In this document: in pieces, positions 8,732 to 16,476 of the stretch | Position numbering within the stretch: the stretch's first letter is position 1 | Layout: each line of letters opens with the position of its first letter | Notes under the pieces: model-generated | Seen by the model: only the letters and a program-made list of their open reading frames with translations | Told to the model about the DNA's origin: nothing | The model's database searches: none | Assembly: GCA_020201035.1 (NCBI GenBank) | Contig: JAIVHO010000032.1 | Span: 1 to 47,762, forward strand | DNA: 47,762 nucleotides | Direction: 5' to 3' | From: Bacteroidales bacterium | GTDB taxonomy: Bacteria > Bacteroidota > Bacteroidia > Bacteroidales > VadinHA17 | Program-made: the position numbers and the translations under genes

Positions 8732-9161
8732 AGTTAATGGTTTTGTTGGCACCCCGTTGAAGGAGATTATTGATTTTAAAAGGTTATACATCTTTTAAGG
8801 AGGTGCAGATTGTTAGTATTAATTCTCGTTTAAACTGGAATCATTAACGCCGGTTTAAAATCCCGGCACTGCTTACTGTCAGTGGGTAAAGATAGATATT
8901 TTTTTTAAATGCAAACCGGCAGCAGATATGTAATGACAGGCCGGGGTAAGCGCAGAAAAATACATCATCCTTCATGCCTGATCTATAGCTGTTTGCCGGG
9001 ATTTAACAACGGCTTAACAAATTATTAACCTTAAAGTGACAGAATCGCTGCAACAATAGGATTCTGTTGCCGTCTATAGAGTGAAGGTAAAACAATAAAG
9101 GGTAAAACAGTTTTAAAAGATCATATAAACATAAGGTGTTTAACAATTAACTATCATTGCC
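8732..9161. other. 430-bp divergent intergenic region
   Basis: Separates the porin gene from the plus-strand exported orphan, so it should hold both promoters. It is AT-rich. I found no TAnnTTTG element good enough to report and no RNA gene. Only a purine-rich AAGGAGGTG at 8799-8807 stands out, and it is not followed by a start codon. Confidence 0.5.
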
Positions 9162-9647
9162 ATGAAAAACATTATAATCACATTATCAGCTCTTATTTTC
9201 CTGACAACAACAGGTTTCAACAATAAAACCATTACCTCAGGAAATACGGCCTGCCAGCTTGGTTCGTATATAATAGTAAAATCGGACCGTCCTCTTATAT
9301 CGGATGCTGATATACTGAGAACATATGATGTTAAATATGCAAACTCCGATATGGATGTGCGCATTGCCATTGACGACCGCGACAGAAAATGCTTAAGTTT
9401 TATAGTTGTATCAGGAGATTTCGGTATTCAGTACAATTGTGACAAAAAGATACTGGGAGTAAGTACGGTAGCTGCCAATTATGTAGAAGATGGCATTCCG
9501 GGAACCAACGAGAATCTTAACCGTGCTGAATATTTCAGACAGAAGGTATTAACACGCGGTTCGGAGGACGAGACTGAGATTATGAGACTTATTGCAGTCT
9601 ATTTCCCGAAACTTATGATTACCGAACCTCTTTACGCCACAAAATAG
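9162..9647 (+). CDS. Small exported protein of unknown function
   Basis: 161 residues with a short N-terminal signal (KNIIITLSALIFLTTTGF). The remainder is mixed alpha/beta with two Cys (about 86 and 104). The segment from about 45 to 110 (LISDADILRTYDVKY, VRIAIDDRDRKCLSFIVVSG) looks like a compact beta domain. No family recognised. It has its own terminator and no neighbour close enough to form an operon, so context does not suggest a role. Confidence 0.65.
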   Translation: MKNIIITLSALIFLTTTGFNNKTITSGNTACQLGSYIIVKSDRPLISDADILRTYDVKYANSDMDVRIAIDDRDRKCLSFIVVSGDFGIQYNCDKKILGVSTVAANYVEDGIPGTNENLNRAEYFRQKVLTRGSEDETEIMRLIAVYFPKLMITEPLYATK

Positions 9648-9715
9648 CTCAAAGCACAATTTAAGCTCACCATATATGCGTAGCGTTCTGCTACATTCAA
9701 GTTTTAGGTTTGTTT

Positions 9716-9753
9716 AGCAGGTGTATCCTTCCGGGATACCCTGCTTTTTTTTT
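9716..9753 (+). terminator. Rho-independent terminator after the 161-residue orphan
   Basis: Long stem: AGCAGG (9716-9721) with CCTGCT (9740-9745), continued by GTATCC with GGATAC around a short loop. It is followed by a run of nine T. Confidence 0.85.
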
Positions 9754-10154
9754 CGGCCCCAGATATCTGAGCCAGCTGAAACAAGCCTCTGCCCTCTTCC
9801 CGTCAATCCGTCAATCGGACCGCCTCGCGGGCGGACAACTCAATCAGCAGATTACCTCCTGCCACGCTACCCGCAACCCGGTAATCTGATTGCTCCCCTG
9901 ACAATCCTGGTCTCACTCTTTCATATCAATTCCCCGCAATTATTAATAAAAGTTAAAATTACACTTTTAAATCTCCTATTTTAACAAATTACTAAACCTC
10001 CAGAGTATAATTGCTTATATTTATTGACAAATTGAGTGAAACTGCGAGTATTTTTATAACAGAGGTAATGGTCCTTTTCCTGAACCTTTCAAAGGAATCA
10101 GGCAAATATCGCAGACTGGACCTTACACCGGCAACTTAAAACCAATTATCTGAC
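9754..10154. other. Non-coding region with a bulged 13-bp hairpin
   Basis: About 400 bp before the Asp-box propeller gene. A hairpin pairs 9841-9856 with 9880-9892: CAATCAG and ATTACC on the 5' arm, separated by a 3-nt bulge, against GGTAATCTGATTG. There is also a smaller CCGCC/GGCGG hairpin near 9820-9835. No frame is convincing. The last 120 bp presumably carry the propeller gene's promoter, but no good -7 element was found. Confidence 0.5.
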
Positions 10155-12503
10155 ATGAGAAAAAAACCAATCGTCCTTTACGCAGCGGCTTTAGCAGCAG
10201 CGATGCTATTTACCCTAAATCTGTCGGCCCAGGTAAAGAAGCCTGTGCTGAGTGGTGAAGAGAGAGTCAGGATGTTCAGTCAGCAGGATCTCCTGAGAGA
10301 GAATTCTCCCTACAAGGATCTCCACTGGCAGTACATAGGCCCCACTAATATCAGCGGCCGGTCAACGGATGTTGAAGCTGTGCATCCGCGCGGAAAATCC
10401 TACACCATATGGGTAGGAACAGCTACAGGTGGTGTATGGAAATCAGAGAATGAAGGTACTACCTTTGTCCCGGTCTTTGATGATATGCCAACGGCTTCAA
10501 TAGGAGATATTGCTATCGATCCCAAAAACCCGGATGTTGTATGGGTTGGTACGGGTGAAGCAAATATTTTCAGAAGCTCCAATGCCGGATGTGGCCTCTA
10601 CAGAACCAGTGACGGAGGCAAAACATGGGAGCTGATGGGACTGGAAAACACCAATACCATAGGAAGGATAAGGATTCACCCTGACAACAGCAATATAGTC
10701 TATGTTGCCGCTACAGGGCACGAGTGGACCACCAACAAGGAGAGAGGCCTCTACAAGACCACCGATGGTGGCAAGACATGGGAAAATATCCTTTCGGTGA
10801 ATAATATGACCGGGGTCTATGATCTGGTTATGGATCCTGTTAACCCGGAAATCCTCTATGTCACAACATGGGAGAGGATGAGGCTTAAATGGGGTGATCC
10901 CCGCACCACTCCCGAAACCCGCAACTGTGCCATCTGGAAATCAGAGAATGGCGGCAAGAACTGGAAAAAGATGATCAATGGTCTTCCTGAACCCAGATTC
11001 CTGGGACGCATTGGTATTGATATCTCACAATCAAATCCCAACGTGCTCTATGCTTTTGTTGACAACTACGAAATTGCATACAAGGCGGAGCCCGGCGAAC
11101 TGGATTCATACGGCAGACAGAAGGTTGACGTTATCAAGGGCGCAACTGTTTACAGGAGTGACGATGCAGGCAGTTCATGGAAGCAGGTAAGCGGACTGAC
11201 CCCCGAGACAAAGACATATATGGAGAGGCATTCAGGCACTTACGGATGGGTTTTTGGTCAGATAAGGGTAGACCCCAATGATGAGAACACTATTTACACC
11301 CTTGGCATCAGGCTTCACCAGAGCAAGGACGGCGGCCGCACCTACAGCACTCTTGACGGTCCGCATGCGGATCATCACGGGCTGTGGATTGATCCTGACA
11401 ACAGCAATTATATCCTCAACGTACAGGATGGCGGGCTCACCATCTCCTACGACCAGGGCCAGACATGGAAGTATCCCATTGAGGAGCTGCCGCTTGCCCA
11501 ATTCTACAACGTCGCCTTTGACTACAGCACTCCTTTCAGGGTCTTCGGCTCTATTCAGGATCATCACAGTTTCTTTGCAGAGGTTGATTTGAGCAGGGGA
11601 AGAGACAGGGTTCCGGCGCAGAGCTTTGACAGGATACTGGGTGCGGAAGGAAGCTCACACGCAGTTAATCCGATCGATAATAATACTGTATATGCAAGCA
11701 CCTTTTATGGTGCACTGGCAAGGGCTGAGATAGACAACTACCCTGCCAGCCAGAAAAATCTTCTCCCGATCCGACTTGAGGGGGAACCAAGACTGAGGGG
11801 ACAATGGGTTGCCCCAACTTTTCTGTCACCCCATAACCCTGATATTGTATACCACGGAATGCAGTATGTTATGATGTCACGCGACCGTGGTGACACCTGG
11901 GAGTTTATCAGCCCCGACCTCACCTACAATGATCCCAAAAAGATGGGTGATATCAGCTACCAGACCATCAGCGCACTGGATGAATCACCGCTCAGGTTCG
12001 GACTCCTCTATGCAGGCACCGATGACGGCAGGGTCTGGAGAACGATGGACGGAGGAAAGAACTGGAAAGAGATCCGCAGCGGAGCCGTTCCGGAAAGATG
12101 GGTATCCAGAATTGTGGCTTCAGCCTATGATGTTGGCACTGTATATATGACACAGACCGGCAGGCGTGATGACGACTTTCAGGTATATATTTGGAAATCA
12201 ACCGATTTTGGTGACACATGGACAGATATTTCAGGTAACGTACCGGTTGGTCCGGTCAATGTTATCCGTGAAGATCCTGTCAGCAGGGATATTCTCTACC
12301 TGGGAACAGATGCAAGTGTTTATATCAGCAAGGATAGCGGTAAAAGATGGGACTTACTGGGTGATCTGCCATTCGCCTATGTTCATGACCTCACCATCCA
12401 TCCTCGTGATAATATGATTATCATAGCCACTCACGGTCGCGGTATATGGGTTATGGATGCCAATCCGATCAATGAGAAAAATACAATAAGGAGAAGATGG
12501 TAA
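10155..12503 (+). CDS. Secreted BNR/Asp-box beta-propeller protein (sortilin/VPS10-like)
   Basis: 782 residues with a signal peptide (residues 1-26, ending in SAQ). The chain is built of beta-propeller repeats marked by about ten Asp-boxes of the form SxDxGxTW. Examples are TSDGGKTWE near 152, TTDGGKTWEN near 202, SENGGKNWKK near 265 and SKDSGKRWD near 728. Such proteins are often annotated as glycosyl hydrolase or VPS10/sortilin-like. The Asp-box is a structural motif and does not by itself show enzymatic activity. Relatives in Bacteroidota are commonly 1000 residues or more; this one stops just after the propeller (THGRGIWVMD) and lacks any visible C-terminal sorting domain. It is convergent with selD. 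Confidence 0.85.
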   Translation: MRKKPIVLYAAALAAAMLFTLNLSAQVKKPVLSGEERVRMFSQQDLLRENSPYKDLHWQYIGPTNISGRSTDVEAVHPRGKSYTIWVGTATGGVWKSENEGTTFVPVFDDMPTASIGDIAIDPKNPDVVWVGTGEANIFRSSNAGCGLYRTSDGGKTWELMGLENTNTIGRIRIHPDNSNIVYVAATGHEWTTNKERGLYKTTDGGKTWENILSVNNMTGVYDLVMDPVNPEILYVTTWERMRLKWGDPRTTPETRNCAIWKSENGGKNWKKMINGLPEPRFLGRIGIDISQSNPNVLYAFVDNYEIAYKAEPGELDSYGRQKVDVIKGATVYRSDDAGSSWKQVSGLTPETKTYMERHSGTYGWVFGQIRVDPNDENTIYTLGIRLHQSKDGGRTYSTLDGPHADHHGLWIDPDNSNYILNVQDGGLTISYDQGQTWKYPIEELPLAQFYNVAFDYSTPFRVFGSIQDHHSFFAEVDLSRGRDRVPAQSFDRILGAEGSSHAVNPIDNNTVYASTFYGALARAEIDNYPASQKNLLPIRLEGEPRLRGQWVAPTFLSPHNPDIVYHGMQYVMMSRDRGDTWEFISPDLTYNDPKKMGDISYQTISALDESPLRFGLLYAGTDDGRVWRTMDGGKNWKEIRSGAVPERWVSRIVASAYDVGTVYMTQTGRRDDDFQVYIWKSTDFGDTWTDISGNVPVGPVNVIREDPVSRDILYLGTDASVYISKDSGKRWDLLGDLPFAYVHDLTIHPRDNMIIIATHGRGIWVMDANPINEKNTIRRRW

Positions 12504-12528
12504 CCGGAGTGCCGGCAACGGCAGGTTA
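12501..12528. terminator. Possible stem-loop between convergent propeller gene and selD
   Basis: TGCCG-GCAA-CGGCA (12510-12523) forms a tight hairpin, extended by TAACC (12501-12505) with GGTTA (12524-12528) across a 4-nt bulge. No T-run follows on either strand, so factor-independent termination is uncertain. Confidence 0.35.
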
Positions 12529-12540
12529 TTCCAACTAGCC

Positions 12541-13578
12541 TTATAGAAGATTAAGATAGGTTTTACCCCTGGCAGTCACATTCCCAATAATGGCTGACCG
12601 GGGGTATCCTTTTTCAATCAGTTGAGTCAGCACCTCTTCAGCCTTCTCCGGCGCTACTGATATCAGGAGTCCGCCAGAAGTCTGCGCATCAAAAGCAATC
12701 ATCCTCAGATTATAATCATCCAGGCCTTCAGCATCCATTGAGCCGGTTGCATACTCCAGGTTCCTGAATGATGCACCCGGCAGGCAACCCTCATCTGCCA
12801 GCCTGTACACATCTGGCAACAGCGGCACTTTCTCCATCTCAATATTGATTGTTACATTACCGGCCTTTGCCATCTTCAGTGCATGACCGCCCAGACCAAA
12901 TCCTGTAATATCCGTTGCCCCCCTGATATCAAACTGCTGCATCACTTCAGCTCCGGCCCTGTTAAGCTGTTTCATGGAATCAAGAGCTGCCTGTACGTTT
13001 GCTTCTTCTGTCATCTGAAGCCTTTGTCCGGCCAGGATAATGCCGGTACCCACTGGTTTGGTAAGTATCAGCCGGTCACCGGGAACAGCACCGGCATTGG
13101 TGATCACCCTGGAAGGGCTGACCGTCCCAACAACCGCCAGTCCGTACTTGGGAGGTGCATCATCAATGGTATGCCCCCCTATGATTCGTGTTCCCGCCTC
13201 GGTGGCTTTGTCAAATCCCCCTTTCAGTATCTCAGCATATGCCTCCATGGGGATATCCGCCTGCGGGAACATTACAATATTCAGCGCCAGCAGCGGAACG
13301 GCACCCATGGCATATATATCACTCAGCGAGTTGGCTGCGGCAATCTGACCGAACTCATAGGGGTCGCTGCACACCGGAGGAAAAAAGTCGGTTGTAAGCA
13401 CCAGTGCCAGATCGTCATTGATACGGTAAACACCGGCATCATCATGAGTATCTATGTCAACAATAATATTGGGATCAGAAGGAAGAGGCAGTGAGGCCAG
13501 TATCTCCTCCAGCTTTGCCGGGGGAATCTTTGCCGAACACCCACCGTATTCAACTGTATCAAGAAGGTTTACATCCAT
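12541..13578 (-). CDS. selD: Selenide, water dikinase (selenophosphate synthetase)
   Basis: Makes selenophosphate, the selenium donor for selenocysteine, 2-selenouridine and selenium-containing cofactors, from selenide and ATP. Its 345 residues match the family's usual length. Near the N-terminus YGGCSAKI keeps Cys14 and Lys17, which align with the essential Cys17 and Lys20 of E. coli SelD; the second, non-essential Cys (Cys19 in E. coli) is Ala here. The Asp-rich ATP/Mg site is present (VDIDTHDDAG, LVLTTDFFPPV), as are GGHTIDD and the C-terminal TSGGLLIS. Cys rather than selenocysteine at position 14 means the enzyme does not itself need selenium. yedF ends 4 bp upstream, so the two are co-transcribed. 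No selA, selB, tRNA-Sec or mnmH is in the window, so the selenium product used cannot be read from here. Confidence 0.95.
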   Translation of the reverse strand: MDVNLLDTVEYGGCSAKIPPAKLEEILASLPLPSDPNIIVDIDTHDDAGVYRINDDLALVLTTDFFPPVCSDPYEFGQIAAANSLSDIYAMGAVPLLALNIVMFPQADIPMEAYAEILKGGFDKATEAGTRIIGGHTIDDAPPKYGLAVVGTVSPSRVITNAGAVPGDRLILTKPVGTGIILAGQRLQMTEEANVQAALDSMKQLNRAGAEVMQQFDIRGATDITGFGLGGHALKMAKAGNVTINIEMEKVPLLPDVYRLADEGCLPGASFRNLEYATGSMDAEGLDDYNLRMIAFDAQTSGGLLISVAPEKAEEVLTQLIEKGYPRSAIIGNVTARGKTYLNLL

Positions 13579-13582
13579 CGTT

Positions 13583-14200
13583 TTATGGTTTAATGATCTT
13601 ACGGACCGATATCATCTCTCCGGCCATATCGAACATATTGCTAACACTCCCTACAACTATATTGCGGGTGATATTATAGAAATTGATGCAGGTGCCGCAT
13701 AGCAGGAGCTTAACTCCACGCGACTCCAGTTCCCGGAGCTGATCAATAACAAAGCTGTCATGTGAAGCCAGCTTAACCCCCGAGTTGTAGAGAAGGACGG
13801 AACGCGGCAGAGTGTCTGAAGCAAGGAGGGTTATCAGGAAGCTCTTTGTGAGCATCAGCCCCAGATCCTCGTGGCCCTCACCCATCTGCTGTGATGAGAA
13901 TACCACCGAGTAATCCCCTGCAGCTTCAGGAGTATTTATTTTCACATCACAGTAGTCGGCAGGCTGCGTTGTCTCAATATCCTCACCTCCTCTTTTTACG
14001 ATAAGGGTATGCAGGTCACCTTCAGAGGTCACCGTGTAATCCATCCCGTTATCAGAAAAAAATCTTTCCAGGTTTGAAAGGGAGGTCTTATTGTCGGTTA
14101 TAACCTTCAGGTTCTCTCCCTCACCTGTCTCCTTAAGAGCTTTCTTAGCCATTATCAATGGCACCGGGCAACTGTGACCCGTGGTATCTGCTATCTTCAT
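13583..14200 (-). CDS. yedF: Selenium metabolism protein YedF (TusA-like plus DsrE-like)
   Basis: 205 residues. The N-terminal TusA/SirA-like domain (1-70) carries the CPxP motif with Cys11, a sulfur- or selenium-relay cysteine in this fold. The C-terminal half (about 95-203) is DsrE/F-like, with LLLCGTCINFY (Cys168, Cys171). This two-domain form is the selenium-associated YedF family that typically neighbours selD. Here it is separated from selD by 4 bp. It probably delivers reduced selenium to SelD or a downstream enzyme; that role is proposed for the family and is not shown by the sequence. Confidence 0.9.
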   Translation of the reverse strand: MKIADTTGHSCPVPLIMAKKALKETGEGENLKVITDNKTSLSNLERFFSDNGMDYTVTSEGDLHTLIVKRGGEDIETTQPADYCDVKINTPEAAGDYSVVFSSQQMGEGHEDLGLMLTKSFLITLLASDTLPRSVLLYNSGVKLASHDSFVIDQLRELESRGVKLLLCGTCINFYNITRNIVVGSVSNMFDMAGEMISVRKIIKP

Positions 14201-14334
14201 TTTTCAATTACTATTAATAAACTATTCTGAGCAACCAAAGACGTTCTGATGTGGCTACAATGACATCACCATCCGAGGCGTCAGTGTCGCCAAAAAGTGC
14301 TCACACATCAACTCACCCTTTTAACTTCTTTCCC

Positions 14335-14404
14335 GGTGCCCTTTCCTGCTGCTGATCAGGGGCCGGGGAAATTTTGTCTGGTGCCCTTCCCTGCTGCTGA
14401 TCAG
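14335..14404. repeat. 45-bp-period direct repeat, two copies
   Basis: GGTGCCCTTTCCTGCTGCTG followed by ATCAG starts at 14335 and recurs at 14380 with one substitution. The DNA between the copies is GGCCGGGG-rich. It sits directly before the 34-bp array. Confidence 0.75.
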
Positions 14405-14407
14405 TGC

Positions 14408-14505
14408 CCGGAGTGTACCAGACCCGGATGTTGTTCTGTATCCGGAGTGTACCAGACCCGGATGTTGTTCTGTATCCGGAGTGTACCAGACCCGGATGTT
14501 GTTCT
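14408..14505. repeat. 34-bp tandem repeat, three copies
   Basis: CCGGAGTGTACCAGACCCGG starts at 14408, 14442 and 14476. Copies are identical apart from the truncated end of the third (30 of 34 bases). There are no spacers between copies, so it is a minisatellite and not a CRISPR array. Confidence 0.9.
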
Positions 14506-14660
14506 TTGCCCGGATCATTATCACCCACCCCTTTAACTTCTTTTCCGCTGCTATCCCCGGTTTTTTCAGTCGCTCCATTACAAATCCTTCCCTGGCCCTG
14601 ATTCCGGCCGAGCCGTTCTCCGCTTCCCCCAGCAGGTTACTCTCTGCCCTCCCCAGAATC

Positions 14661-15167
14661 TTAAGAAAGCTCCGTATCTATACCCGAATCCTTATCTGAT
14701 TTATGTAACTGACTATTAATATAGTCTGGTTCGGTGCCCTGAAAAGCATCTTCATCCTTCCTTGCTTCCCCACTGGCCCCTGCGAATAGTGAGACATACT
14801 CCCTTGCCACAGGAATATCAGCCTCAGTCAAAGAATAGTTCAGCAGATTCACTGCCTCTGTCCAGTTGTAGGCAGCATGTTCAGCAAGGGATATATCGCT
14901 CTCAATAGTATCACATACAAAGGGAATAAGCCTGATCTTCCTGAAGCCATAATCGTGTACCACCTCTGTAAGAGAGTGACATATAACAACCGATATTGAG
15001 AGTTCCTCCTCTATCTCCCGGATAATGCATTCCTCAGGGTCCTCACCCCTTTTAACCTTTCCGCCGGGAAACTCCCACAGCCAGGGGTGATCGCTCTCAC
15101 CACCGTGCTGCACTACCAGCACTCTCTCCTCCTCATCCCTTATCACTGCGCAGGTTACATCAATCAT
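14661..15167 (-). CDS. NUDIX hydrolase (MutT-like)
   Basis: 168 residues. The NUDIX box GGKVKRGEDPEECIIREIEEEL (residues about 35-56) has the required G-x5-E-x7-RExxEE spacing, so the protein should hydrolyse a nucleoside diphosphate linked to another moiety. MutT-like 8-oxo-dGTP clean-up is the commonest role for this size. The catalytic domain ends near residue 130; the last 35 residues are hydrophilic and low in complexity. The start overlaps the stop of the HsdR-N gene by 4 bp, indicating translational coupling. The 3' side runs into the repeat-filled gap. Confidence 0.88.
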   Translation of the reverse strand: MIDVTCAVIRDEEERVLVVQHGGESDHPWLWEFPGGKVKRGEDPEECIIREIEEELSISVVICHSLTEVVHDYGFRKIRLIPFVCDTIESDISLAEHAAYNWTEAVNLLNYSLTEADIPVAREYVSLFAGASGEARKDEDAFQGTEPDYINSQLHKSDKDSGIDTELS

Positions 15168-15634
15168 GGCGTTTCATCCTTTATAAGATCCCGGTAACCC
15201 GGAACACCATCCAGAAATATATAACTCCCTTTTTCCCAGTCGATATGGCAGGCATAATGTGCTATTCCGTTTGTTACAACGAGATATGTGAGCCTGAACT
15301 TCATATTGTATTCTGCCAGCTGGTCAAAGACAGCAGGTGTTATCTTAACTCCGGGGGCCTTACACTCAACCGCCAGCAGGGGATTGCCCAGCCTGTTGTA
15401 TGCCATTATATCAACTCTTCGCTTAAGACTGTTCATGCTGAACATTACCTCCACACCTATCAGGGCAGCCGGGTACCCCAGGCTGTGGACCATATAACTG
15501 ATAAAATGCTGCCGTACCCACTCCTCGGGGGTCAGGGCAACATATCGCCTGCGAATGGCATCATAAATCTGACGCAACCCGTTCTCTCCCTGCTTTAATT
15601 TGTACGAATATGCCGGCAGGTTAAGTTCTTTCAC
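15164..15634 (-). CDS. HsdR N-terminal-like (PD-(D/E)XK) nuclease-domain protein
   Basis: 156 residues resembling only the nuclease domain of type I restriction R subunits. The catalytic core is visible: VEVMFS, then RRVDIMAY (Asp75), then AVECKAP (Glu90, Lys92), an intact PD-(D/E)XK signature. There is no helicase or methylase partner anywhere in the window, so it is not a restriction system. Stand-alone copies beside holA are widespread in Bacteroidota and are of unknown function, possibly a DNA-repair or housekeeping nuclease. It is divergent from the AMP nucleosidase gene with only 32 bp between them, and overlaps the NUDIX gene by 4 bp. Confidence 0.8.
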   Translation of the reverse strand: MKELNLPAYSYKLKQGENGLRQIYDAIRRRYVALTPEEWVRQHFISYMVHSLGYPAALIGVEVMFSMNSLKRRVDIMAYNRLGNPLLAVECKAPGVKITPAVFDQLAEYNMKFRLTYLVVTNGIAHYACHIDWEKGSYIFLDGVPGYRDLIKDETP

Positions 15635-15666
15635 CGGAGTTTTGTATTTTTGAATTTATATTATTA

Positions 15667-16476
15667 ATGGCAAAGATACTCAGTTATACCGATCATATAA
15701 AATTTATGAGAACCAAAGCGGAGATAGTAGAGAACTGGCTGCCAAGGTATACAGGCAAAAGTCTTGATCAGATAGGTAAATATATACTACTGACAAATTT
15801 CAACAATTATGTTGAGCTCTTTGCAGAGATCAATAATACAGAGGTTGAGGGACGTGACCGTAACATGCTCAATGCAACAGCCGATGGTATTACCATTATC
15901 AATTTTGGTATGGGGAGTCCCAATGCTGCAACAATCATAGACCTGCTGTCGGCCATAAGGCCGAAGGCAATGCTCTTTCTGGGAAAATGCGGCGGACTGA
16001 AGAGAAAGAACAAACTGGGTGATCTGATTGTACCCATTGCTGCTATCAGGAGTGACGGTACCTCAAATGACTACCTTCCGCCGGAGATACCGGCACTTCC
16101 CTCCTTCAAGCTCCAGATTGCCCTCTCATCAGTAATTACCCGCCATTCACTGGAGTACTGGACCGGTACAGTTTACACAACAAACAGGAGGGTATGGGAG
16201 CATGATGACCGGATCAAAAAATACCTGAGAAAGACCAGGGCTATGGCAATTGATATGGAGACGGCAACAATTTTTACTGTTGGTTTTGCAAACGAGATTC
16301 CTACGGGTGCCCTGCTGCTGGTCTCAGACCAGCCAATGATTTCGGCAGGTATAAAGACGGATAAGAGCGACAGGCTTGTCACCGACCAGTTTGTGGAGAG
16401 TCATATCAGAATAGGTATAGATACCCTGAAAGAGATTAAGGAGAATGCTATTTCTGTTAAACACCTCAGGTTCTGA
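15667..16476 (+). CDS. amn: AMP nucleosidase, short form
   Basis: Cleaves AMP to adenine and ribose 5-phosphate. At 269 residues it matches the short Bacteroidota form and lacks the N-terminal regulatory domain of E. coli Amn. The phosphorylase-like fold shows FGMGSPNAATII, the phosphate/ribose loop FLGKCGGL (near 101-108), IDMETATIF (near 198) with the purine-site Glu, and LLLVSDQPM. The stop codon overlaps the start of holA by one base (TGATG), so the two are translationally coupled. A TATTTTTG at 15645-15652 is a possible -7 element, but no -33 partner is present. Confidence 0.88.
   Translation: MAKILSYTDHIKFMRTKAEIVENWLPRYTGKSLDQIGKYILLTNFNNYVELFAEINNTEVEGRDRNMLNATADGITIINFGMGSPNAATIIDLLSAIRPKAMLFLGKCGGLKRKNKLGDLIVPIAAIRSDGTSNDYLPPEIPALPSFKLQIALSSVITRHSLEYWTGTVYTTNRRVWEHDDRIKKYLRKTRAMAIDMETATIFTVGFANEIPTGALLLVSDQPMISAGIKTDKSDRLVTDQFVESHIRIGIDTLKEIKENAISVKHLRF

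Larger units (their letters stand above)
14201..14660. other. 460-bp repeat-filled gap without genes
   Basis: Lies between yedF and the NUDIX gene. It holds the 45-bp and 34-bp tandem repeats listed separately, and a decayed repeat of CACCC(C)TTTTAACTTCTTT at about 14314 and 14525. Several overlapping open frames here on both strands are products of the repeats and have low-complexity translations. The yedF-selD promoter must lie near 14201-14300, but no clear element was found. Confidence 0.6.

Noticed and set aside
12541-14200. Selenocysteine codon in selD or yedF
   Set aside because: Both have Cys at the active position and neither is interrupted by an in-frame TGA.
14408-14505. Possible CRISPR array
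   Set aside because: The 34-bp units are directly adjacent without spacers, there are only three copies and no cas genes. The same holds for the 37-bp repeats at 46608-46766.
14297-14601. Several overlapping open frames on both strands in the yedF-NUDIX gap
   Set aside because: They follow the 34- and 45-bp repeats and translate to repetitive peptides with no start-site support.
15164-15634. Type I restriction-modification system
   Set aside because: Only the nuclease domain exists; no HsdM, HsdS or helicase nearby.
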